Shown here in pieces: positions 14,537 to 20,636 of a stretch of DNA of 20,636 bases (positions are counted from its first letter, which is position 1; each line of letters opens with the position of its first letter). The notes under the pieces are model-generated. The model did no database searches. It was given only the letters and a program-made list of their open reading frames with translations, and had not been told where the DNA came from. Both the position numbers and the translations under genes were made by a program. This DNA comes from a virus, in IMG/VR virus record IMGVR_UViG_3300033144_005863, positions 1 to 20,636 of that record. One strand, given 5' to 3'.

Positions 14537-15402
14537 TGGGTTCAGTGCGACCGAAGCTTCTCGACACGATGGGCGATCTGGCGTACCGGCTTCGGAACGC
14601 CACCGAGACACGTCTGCCTCGGAACTACTTCGCTGGTCTCCAGACGACGATTGAGGACACAGACGATGTGAATATCGCTGCTGGGGAATGCCGCGACTCG
14701 TCCAACTCGGTCAATATCGTCCTTACCGGAGATCTTGCCAAGAAGATCGACACCACCTGGGCTGTGGGTAACGATCAAGGTGGGCTCAACGCTACGAACT
14801 TCGCGGCTGACGGTGACGGCACCTTGCCCAACATAACCTACCACCTCTTCTTGATCAAGCACGGGGATGGCACTGTGGATGCTGGGTTCGACAAGTCGAC
14901 AACGGCAACGAACCTGCTTTCAGACACGGGGTATACGTGGTACAGGCGAGTGGGGAGCTACCCGACGGATGCAACGGCAGGACCCAACGCTAATATGTAC
15001 GACTTTTTCCAGGTGGGAAACCAGTTCATGTACCGGACGATCCCTGCTGACAGTGCCTTTACTTCCGAGGCGGAAGACACCGCGAGGACAGTCACCCTCC
15101 TTGGCGCACCAACTGGGTTCAAGTTTCTGCTCAACATCAATGCTGAGATCGATGACGACAACGAGGGGTTCCTTTACATCTCCTCGTTGGATCAAGTAAA
15201 CCAGAACGCAGGTGAAGCTGGCGAGCCTCTGGCACAAGTACACTGCGTTGCGAGTGAAACAGGGATGGCGCAAGTTCTTGTTCGCTCTAACGTCAGCGGT
15301 CAATTCCGGGTGACTGCGGTCGGACAGGGTGTTGGAGGAGATGTCAACGCTATCCGTTTCTGCTTGCAGGGCTGGTTTGACGACCTGGGACAATACGACT
15401 GA
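14536..15402 (+). CDS. Tail appendage or fibre-like protein (288 aa)
   Basis: The 288-residue protein starts with a short helix (LLDTMGDLAYRLRN). A motif common in phage fibre proteins follows: NYFAGLQ, then VNIAAGECRDSSNSVNIVL, WAVGNDQGG, YHLFLIKHGDGTVDAGFD and WYRRVGSYPTDA. This domain is recurrent in tail fibre and receptor-binding proteins. A second beta half follows (residues about 180-285, FLYISSLDQ, QVLVRSNVSGQFRVTA). The TAATG junction with the previous gene shares one base, and the GNAT-like gene begins one base into its stop. Host-receptor binding is a guess. Confidence 0.6.
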   Translation: MGSVRPKLLDTMGDLAYRLRNATETRLPRNYFAGLQTTIEDTDDVNIAAGECRDSSNSVNIVLTGDLAKKIDTTWAVGNDQGGLNATNFAADGDGTLPNITYHLFLIKHGDGTVDAGFDKSTTATNLLSDTGYTWYRRVGSYPTDATAGPNANMYDFFQVGNQFMYRTIPADSAFTSEAEDTARTVTLLGAPTGFKFLLNINAEIDDDNEGFLYISSLDQVNQNAGEAGEPLAQVHCVASETGMAQVLVRSNVSGQFRVTAVGQGVGGDVNAIRFCLQGWFDDLGQYD

Positions 15403-15818
15403 TGTCGCGACCTGACGTAAAGACACGACTGGCGCAGGACAGCGAGAAGGAGATCGTTGCTTCCCTAGTGTCTGAAATCTTCCAGATGGGGGACTGGGAA
15501 CTCCCGTTCGAAAGCGTCTTCCCGTACTGGCTGGTGGCGGAGATCGCAGGAGAGATTGTGGGCACCATCAACATGCGCCTGTCGATGCCTATCTCCAGTG
15601 TGGAGATGCTCGCGATTGATTCCAGGTTGGGGCCGCGCGAGCGTGGCTCGGTAGCGTCGATATTGACAGACTCCGCAATGGCAATCTGTGCAGCGCACGG
15701 TGCAGAAGCTGTCTCTTCGATGATCCCCGACAGCATGGAGTCCTATTTGAAGGTCGCCCAGCGCCGTGGATACGTGGTGGGGAACCACGGTAGTATCATC
15801 TTTGGGAGAACGCGATGA
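15402..15818 (+). CDS. GNAT-like acetyltransferase
   Basis: The 138 residues fit a shortened GNAT fold. A helical N-terminus is followed by the strand PYWLVAEIAGEIVGTINMR (about residues 40-58), a typical beta-2/beta-3 hairpin. The segment VEMLAIDSRLGPRERGSVAS (67-86) takes the place of the strand and pyrophosphate-binding turn that normally holds acetyl-CoA. The turn R-x-x-G-S is degenerate relative to the Q/RxxGxG/A motif. Small GNAT proteins occur in tail regions of many phages. Its substrate is unknown. It is embedded between fibre-like and S74-chaperone genes, so modification of a virion protein is possible. Overlaps at both ends show it belongs to the operon. Confidence 0.62.
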   Translation: MSRPDVKTRLAQDSEKEIVASLVSEIFQMGDWELPFESVFPYWLVAEIAGEIVGTINMRLSMPISSVEMLAIDSRLGPRERGSVASILTDSAMAICAAHGAEAVSSMIPDSMESYLKVAQRRGYVVGNHGSIIFGRTR

Positions 15819-16942
15819 CGGGTTCATCATCGGAAAGTGGCGTTAAGGTAGTCAAGTTTGACGACGAGTTTCGTCGAATCCAGGAGATTTCCACCGCGAT
15901 TCTGGGTGAGGCCTTCGGGGCTACACTCGACCAGCGGCAGTTTCAGTCGGCACTCTTCTCCCTGCTCGAGCCTGAATTCGATCGGATCGTTAAGGAAGGG
16001 AACTTCGCTGACCAGCTCGGGACGACCGAGGCGCGGCAGAGTTTTCTACGCAACACGATCGATCGGAACACCAAGCTCAGCGAGCAGGCCTCAGAACTGT
16101 CTGCCCGCCTGACCGAATCGGTAGGGAATCTCGGCACGCTCACAGACTCCGACCATGAGCTGATCTCCTCGGCCATCACCAACGCGCGCACGGTGGGCAT
16201 GAAACAGATCGATGATTTCGTGTCCGGGAACTTCCTCTCTACCAACGAGGTTGCGGCGGCGCGTGGTCTCTCTCCGACCGATGCCCCTGTGGGTAACATC
16301 CGAGGCCGCATCGCGGAAGAGGCCATCTCCCAGAAGGGCCTGCTCGAGAGCCAGCTCGCCACGCAGCAGGCGGAGCTGTCACTGAACCTGCCTATGCAAC
16401 GCACCGCGCTGGAGGCGCAGATTTTTGGTCAAGTTGGTGGGCTCTCGCAATCAGCGGACGCTTTCCAGGCAGCACTGGCGCAGAACGCCGAGGCCAACCG
16501 GCTGAACCTCGTAAGCACCACGGCGCAGTCAGGGCTGGGGCTCACCGGTCTGGCGAACACGGCACCGGGGACGCTGGCGGGATCGCGGCCTGCATTTGGG
16601 AGTACGTCTTCCGCGGCATCGGGTGGTATCTCGACCCGAATGCTCAAGACCAGCGAGCGCGAGGTCAATTCCGCCGAGGTTCTCGCACGGCTGCAGACGT
16701 TGCCGATCAAGGCCTGGGAATATCTGTGGGACAAGGGCGAGGATGCGTTCCAGGTGGGGCCGTATGCAGAAGACTTCCAGGAGGCGTTTGGTGGCGACTC
16801 CTACCGGATCAGCTTCATTCACGCACTAGGTGTCTCGATGGTGGCCCTCCAGGAGCTTGCAGGACGCATGGATCGGCTCGAGAAGGACCTCCAGGATAGG
16901 GGGCTCCTCGAAAGTTCAGTACAAGAGAGGCCTGCAGCATGA
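15815..16942 (+). CDS. Helical virion protein with C-terminal S74-type chaperone domain
   Basis: The first 240 of 375 residues are mostly helical, with coiled-coil-like segments (NTKLSEQASELSARLTE, GLLESQLATQQAELSL). The C-terminal 100 residues resemble the Peptidase S74 intramolecular chaperone found on tail fibres and endosialidases. They contain ISTRMLK, with Ser273 and Lys278 spaced S-x4-K like the autocleavage dyad, then LPIKAWEYLW, VGPYAEDFQEAFG, and a coiled-coil ending LAGRMDRLEKDL. In the family this domain trimerises the fibre and then cuts itself off. Here the consensus SD is ST, so cleavage needs testing. Attachment to a helical rather than fibre-like body is unusual. Start ATG at 15815 overlaps the previous stop (ATGA). 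Confidence 0.68.
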   Translation: MTGSSSESGVKVVKFDDEFRRIQEISTAILGEAFGATLDQRQFQSALFSLLEPEFDRIVKEGNFADQLGTTEARQSFLRNTIDRNTKLSEQASELSARLTESVGNLGTLTDSDHELISSAITNARTVGMKQIDDFVSGNFLSTNEVAAARGLSPTDAPVGNIRGRIAEEAISQKGLLESQLATQQAELSLNLPMQRTALEAQIFGQVGGLSQSADAFQAALAQNAEANRLNLVSTTAQSGLGLTGLANTAPGTLAGSRPAFGSTSSAASGGISTRMLKTSEREVNSAEVLARLQTLPIKAWEYLWDKGEDAFQVGPYAEDFQEAFGGDSYRISFIHALGVSMVALQELAGRMDRLEKDLQDRGLLESSVQERPAA

Positions 16943-17970
16943 TGATTGGAGTCGACGAGGCGCTGCAAGTAGTTGATGTTCTTCGGGATTTCCAGTATTG
17001 CTGGTTCTGGTTCGCTGGCGTCGGCAGTGGTGCTGCTGCTGGCGGTGCTGCTGCTGGCGGTGCTGCTGCTGGCGGTGCTGCTGCTGGCGGTGCTGCTGCT
17101 GCTGGCGGTGCTGCCGCGGGTGGCGCTGGTGCTGCCGCGGGTGGCGCTGGTGCTGCCGCGGGTGGCGCTGGTGCTGCCGCTGCTGCGACTCCTGCCGCCG
17201 CCGCTCCAGCTGCGGGTGGGGCTGGGGCTGGGGCAGGGGCGGCGGGTGGGGCTGGGGCTGGGGGTGGTGGCGCACCCGGAGCGGCTCCGACACCTCCGTC
17301 CATGACCCCGCCACCTCCTGCACCGACAGCAGCAGCGCCGCCGCCAGGAGTATCGAGCGAGGTGAGTTCTGGAGCCGCGGGTGGTGGCGCAGACCTCGGA
17401 ATGCAGAGTGGTGGCACCGTTTCTACCCAGACTCCGACTCCGCCAGCAGTGATAGAGTTGCTCAAGCCAGAGGCGGGAGGTCCCGCGCAGGTGTCGACCC
17501 AACCCACTGTGGATTTCGGAGCCAATGTTTCCACGCCTTCGGGGCCTGCCAACATCAGGCCACCTTCTTTCCCTGGGAAGAACACCGCGGCGGAATTTGC
17601 GGAGCGCTTCCCGGCAGATAAGCCGGGATTGCTAGATCGACTGAACGAGGGTCTCTCGAAGGTCGGTGACCTTTTGGGCACGGAAGAAAAGAAGGGTGAC
17701 TCCGAAGGTCTCAAGCTTTTGAAGAACATCCGGCGGCTGGGGGCGAAAAATCCGCCAAAAGAAGCTGATAGCCCTCCGGCAGGTCGGCGCTCGGGAGAGC
17801 AGGGTGTCGCTTCTCTAGGTGCAGCTACGCCCCGGTCTTTTACCCAGGCAGAGACGACAGGGTTTGGTGGTGGAGCAAGCCTGGGGCTCGCTGACTTTGA
17901 ACAGGATCGACAGCGAGGCCTTACGCAGCTGGCCGCAGACTTGCGGCTGAGTGGGAGACGTTTTGGCTAA
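16939..17970 (+). CDS. Gly/Ala/Pro-rich low-complexity virion protein
   Basis: A 343-residue protein of very biased composition. After a short start (MMIGVDEALQVVDVLRDF) residues 31-130 are nearly all Gly and Ala in repeated GAAAG units, followed by a Pro-rich linker. The second half has a charged region (about 230-300, DRLNEGLSKVGDLLG, LKLLKNIRRL) and a C-terminal helical tail. The repeats lie in tandem DNA units of 15 and 21 bases, so length can change without breaking the frame. The long Gly/Ala tract is probably flexible. It lies between the S74-domain protein and the ejection-type protein. The first 30 residues have no clear family. Start ATGA overlaps the previous stop. Confidence 0.6.
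   Translation: MMIGVDEALQVVDVLRDFQYCWFWFAGVGSGAAAGGAAAGGAAAGGAAAGGAAAAGGAAAGGAGAAAGGAGAAAGGAGAAAAATPAAAAPAAGGAGAGAGAAGGAGAGGGGAPGAAPTPPSMTPPPPAPTAAAPPPGVSSEVSSGAAGGGADLGMQSGGTVSTQTPTPPAVIELLKPEAGGPAQVSTQPTVDFGANVSTPSGPANIRPPSFPGKNTAAEFAERFPADKPGLLDRLNEGLSKVGDLLGTEEKKGDSEGLKLLKNIRRLGAKNPPKEADSPPAGRRSGEQGVASLGAATPRSFTQAETTGFGGGASLGLADFEQDRQRGLTQLAADLRLSGRRFG
17029..17169 (+). repeat. In-frame tandem repeat tract (15- and 21-bp units)
   Basis: Four copies of the 15-bp unit GGTGCTGCTGCTGGC occupy 17029-17088. An 18-bp variant with one extra GCT (17089-17106) and three copies of a 21-bp unit (17107-17169, GGTGCTGCCGCGGGTGGCGCT begins each) follow. All are multiples of three, so expansions keep the reading frame. 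The tract is open in several frames on both strands, which is a composition artefact. Confidence 0.9.
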
Positions 17971-19750
17971 CGAGCAGCAACGAAGCGTAGAAGGTCTTCG
18001 GAAAGAAGACCTCCTGCTCAACCCTCCTCTGGGGCCTGCGGCTGCCGTTCCAGGCTTGCCTAGCGACCCCGTGCCTCAGGCCAACTACACCGATCTTGTT
18101 TTGAAGGGACTCAATATTGGTGATGATCCAGATCAAGTTAGCTTCGAAGCTATCAAAGAAGCAGGTGGTCTTGGTGAGATTTTTGGCGAAGAGCGCTTCA
18201 AGACGCCTGGAGTCCGCGAGGTTAATGCCGTCCTAGAGTCTTTGCTCGGGAAGACCAACAACATTCAGCGTGCAAAACCCGATGTTGAGGAGTTGAGCAG
18301 CTGGCAAAAAGGCTTGCTCTTCGTTTCAGACATTTCCGCAGCAGTAGAAGGCCGGATGATGCCCTCTTTACAACTCCGGGATTCGCTGAAGCGTTCGATT
18401 ACTTTGCAGGATCAACATAATCAAGAAGAGTTTCTCAAGGGAACTGAAGCGCTTGTCAAGTATAGCGAGGCACTCAGTCAACTTCCTATCGAACAACGTA
18501 TGCGTTTTGCGATTCAACAATCGGCTAGATTGCGCCGCGACTTTGGTGAGGGTTTTGGTGCAAACTTGATCTCACTGGCAGCAGAACCAACGAAGGCGGA
18601 TGCCCTAGAGGCATTCTTGGGAAATGTAAGGGAAGGTGGTCTATTTGAAGATGGTTCAGCGGATATCCTAACCAAGTACGCGGCATATCTTACTGGTTCT
18701 GGAGATGTAGACGAAGCGCAATTGGTCATACGAGAATACCTGATTGGAGGTAAGGGCAACCAAGGTGCATTGGAAATGGATGCACTGTACCACGCGCCTG
18801 CTTTGCTCGAAGGCAAGCTCGACGGTTTCACGGCGGAACTTCGTGAACTCGGTGGCGACGAAGCGAGGCTTGCAGAAAAAATGATGACCGGAGAGCAGGT
18901 TTCCCCCAGTGAAATCATTAACGCCAACGAGAAGATAGCCCTGAACAGTGAATTCAAACTCGGCAATGCTGTAGTCCGAACATTGCGGGTAGACCCCGGA
19001 CGCTTCGCTGCTGTACTGCCTGGGATGGTAAATGCCGAGCAGCAAGTTGAAGAGCAGAAAGCGATTAACGATAGTGAGAGGTCACTGCCAGTAGACTTCA
19101 TTGGTGGTCCTAAGAGCGCCAAGCCGGGTGACATCATAACCGCTCCGGGATTGGGCCAAAAAGCCGCTTGGGCGCAGGCTAATGGTTACAACACACTAGC
19201 CGGATCGATGGACAAGCTCTCTGGCCTCGGCGGCGGGATGACTGACGCCAATATGATTCGCTTGGGCGCTGACTTCGAGAAGGAATCGAAGAGCTACGGA
19301 ACTCTCAAGGCAGCTTTCAAGGTTGTTCGAGAGGCTCTTGCACACGACAACCCTGTTGGTAATCTGGCAGCGATCTTCAAGTTCATGAAGACGCTCGATG
19401 AAATCTCCGTGGTCCGTGAAGGCGAACAGAAACAAGCAGCGGGCGCACGTTCCAGATTGGATGCCTTGAAAACATGGGTTAGCCGAAACATATCTGGTGA
19501 AACGCTAACGGATACGCAGAAGGAACAATTCCTAGAAGTTGCTATGGGCATCTATGGTGAAGCCGTATACGAGCAATCCCTAAGGGTGAATCGTTGGGTG
19601 GGAAGACTAGACGGTCTGGGGGTTGATCGCGACCGACACGGTGGGATCATCGTGGATTTCATCGGCGAAGATCGATCATTGTTTGAGGCTGCACCGCAAG
19701 GTGTTATCGAAGAGCCGCAAGGTGCCCTCGACAGGTTTCAAATAAACTGA
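17963..19750 (+). CDS. Ejection/internal virion protein candidate
   Basis: A TTG at 17963 is favoured as start because GGGAGA lies four bases before it; GTG at 17951 is the alternative. The 595 residues are mostly helical and charged. Near residues 474-488 is KFMKTLDEISVVREGEQ, a motif (FMK.LD..SVVREGE) that recurs in phage ejection or internal virion proteins. No lysozyme or transglycosylase motif was seen. The gene lies after the tail genes and before another helical Gly-rich protein, the usual place for ejection proteins of podoviruses that cross the cell envelope. The DNA is AT-richer than upstream (47-48% GC in two lines counted). It overlaps the previous gene by 8 bases. Confidence 0.6.
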   Translation: MANEQQRSVEGLRKEDLLLNPPLGPAAAVPGLPSDPVPQANYTDLVLKGLNIGDDPDQVSFEAIKEAGGLGEIFGEERFKTPGVREVNAVLESLLGKTNNIQRAKPDVEELSSWQKGLLFVSDISAAVEGRMMPSLQLRDSLKRSITLQDQHNQEEFLKGTEALVKYSEALSQLPIEQRMRFAIQQSARLRRDFGEGFGANLISLAAEPTKADALEAFLGNVREGGLFEDGSADILTKYAAYLTGSGDVDEAQLVIREYLIGGKGNQGALEMDALYHAPALLEGKLDGFTAELRELGGDEARLAEKMMTGEQVSPSEIINANEKIALNSEFKLGNAVVRTLRVDPGRFAAVLPGMVNAEQQVEEQKAINDSERSLPVDFIGGPKSAKPGDIITAPGLGQKAAWAQANGYNTLAGSMDKLSGLGGGMTDANMIRLGADFEKESKSYGTLKAAFKVVREALAHDNPVGNLAAIFKFMKTLDEISVVREGEQKQAAGARSRLDALKTWVSRNISGETLTDTQKEQFLEVAMGIYGEAVYEQSLRVNRWVGRLDGLGVDRDRHGGIIVDFIGEDRSLFEAAPQGVIEEPQGALDRFQIN

Positions 19751-19763
19751 TGGGGAGTCTAGG

Positions 19764-20636
19764 ATGGCAGTGAGTCGTGGGAAACTCGGACTTGCAAAGT
19801 CCGTCTTTCTTGATGAAATCAGGAAGCGCGAAAAGTCTCAACAAATTCCCTCACTGGCATCCACGCAGACGGTGACGTTGGGCAGTGAGGAGACGTTCAA
19901 TGCCCTCATCAAGGATCCGAACGCCTTGGAAGAGCTTCAGCGCTCCGTAGCGCTTGCGAAGGATGAAGATAGCAAGCAAGAAGCAATACGTGCGTTTGGG
20001 TCGGCCAACGAGGGACGCTCCACGAAGGATCTTTTCGATATCAAGAAGACTGCCAAGGGAGCAGCGGAAGCGTTGACTTCGCCAACTGGGAAGTTTGTCA
20101 CCCGCACCATTGGGGAGACGGCTGGTGGGTTGATCGCGACAGGTGGGAACCCTATCGGTGCCGTGCAACCTCTTACACGGGCTCTTGGGCGAAACTTCCT
20201 CCTACGTTCTGGCGAGCGCATCGGTCGTGGTATTGCAAGAGCCGCACCCAATATGTGGAGAGTCGGACTGGGAGAGGGCGTGACTTCTCTTCTGATGGAA
20301 GGCATTGACCCCACCCTTAATCCCGAGAGTGGTGAGTTCGATCTTGGCTTAGCATTGAAACGCGCTGCGATTACAGGCACAACTGGTGCTCTCGCGGAGA
20401 GCTTGGTTCCCGGCGTAAACGATGGGATTGAATTTCTACGCAAGGGTGGATTCAAACTGGTTGATGAGGCCGCGGAACCTGTGGTTGACAGGATTCTGGA
20501 GGAAGGAGCGGCAGCAGCTCCGGGATTTTTTGCAAAAAGCCGCATGCTCCAATTGATGGACAATATCGCGGCAGGTTCCTTCTTTGGTTTTGGGCAGGGG
20601 AAGAGGGTCAAGCGTAGAGGTATGGAGATCTACAAC
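19764..20636 (+). CDS. Helical Gly-rich internal virion protein candidate (right-truncated)
   Basis: An ATG at 19764 with GGGGAG seven bases before it starts a frame open to the window edge (291 codons with no stop), so the gene is incomplete. The visible part has a charged, probably coiled start, LFDIKKTAKGAAEALTSP, and then Gly/Ala-rich stretches with small hydrophobic patches (GETAGGLIATGGNPIGAV, VGLGEGVTSLLMEG, ITGTTGALAESLVPGV). This resembles internal proteins that form channels or pass through the tail. It follows the ejection-type protein closely, supporting that reading. Family not recognised. Confidence 0.6.
   Translation, partial: MAVSRGKLGLAKSVFLDEIRKREKSQQIPSLASTQTVTLGSEETFNALIKDPNALEELQRSVALAKDEDSKQEAIRAFGSANEGRSTKDLFDIKKTAKGAAEALTSPTGKFVTRTIGETAGGLIATGGNPIGAVQPLTRALGRNFLLRSGERIGRGIARAAPNMWRVGLGEGVTSLLMEGIDPTLNPESGEFDLGLALKRAAITGTTGALAESLVPGVNDGIEFLRKGGFKLVDEAAEPVVDRILEEGAAAAPGFFAKSRMLQLMDNIAAGSFFGFGQGKRVKRRGMEIYN

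Noticed and set aside
17029-17169. CRISPR array or phage direct-repeat element
   Set aside because: Units are contiguous codon repeats without spacers.
16973-17621. Leu/Val-rich and Cys/Trp-rich plus-strand ORFs across the Gly/Ala repeat, and Gln/His-rich minus-strand ORFs
   Set aside because: The repeat is stop-free in several frames, so these are artefacts of low-complexity DNA.

Overview
This window is the virion-morphogenesis module of a tailed bacteriophage (or prophage). It is a nearly continuous plus-strand operon of head, neck, tail and internal-virion genes, in which stop and start codons overlap by 1 to 8 bases at most junctions. The visible order is portal, small proteins, scaffold, minor head protein, major capsid, accessory and fibre-like proteins, adaptor, nozzle-like beta protein, tail appendages, then helical internal proteins. 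That order, and the absence of any tape measure or tail-sheath gene, suggest a short-tailed (podovirus-like) virion of the P22/SU10 style. DNA-ejection-type proteins suggest a Gram-negative host. The host cannot be named from the sequence. GC is moderately high (about 53-58% in 60-base lines I counted), falling to the 40s in one inserted domain and in the last third.

Left end (1-583): the tail of an unrecognised protein, then a small gene that most likely runs on the minus strand (225-467). It is bounded by an 11-bp inverted repeat on one side and overlapping divergent promoter-like sequences on the other. It is the only credible minus-strand gene in the window.

Head region (584-6439): a 790-aa portal, an unknown 130-aa protein, a Mu Com-like zinc ribbon, a clear intrinsic terminator, an acidic scaffold-like protein, a CxxC/CxxC zinc-ribbon protein, a 242-aa probable minor head or decoration protein, and the HK97-fold major capsid protein.

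Accessory region (6440-10828): two very small basic Lys/Pro/Ala-rich proteins, a short noncoding gap holding a tRNA T-arm-like hairpin, a beta-helix protein, a glycosyltransferase, a basic zinc-finger-tailed protein, a lectin-like beta-sandwich protein split into two frames by what looks like a TC-dinucleotide insertion, and a coiled-coil protein.

Neck/tail region (10829-16942): an SU10-type adaptor candidate, a 627-aa nozzle-like beta-propeller protein carrying an AT-rich inserted domain, three small appendage or fibre proteins, a GNAT-like acetyltransferase, and a helical protein ending in an S74-type intramolecular chaperone with an S-x4-K dyad.

Right end (16939-20636): a Gly/Ala repeat protein with in-frame 15- and 21-bp tandem repeats, a 595-aa ejection-type protein, and a last gene running off the edge. 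No complete terminase, lysis, replication or integrase gene is visible. The most unusual points are the contested antisense gene, the Com-like protein followed by a terminator hairpin just before the scaffold/capsid genes, the split lectin-like gene, the T-arm hairpin, and the GT and GNAT enzymes embedded among virion genes.
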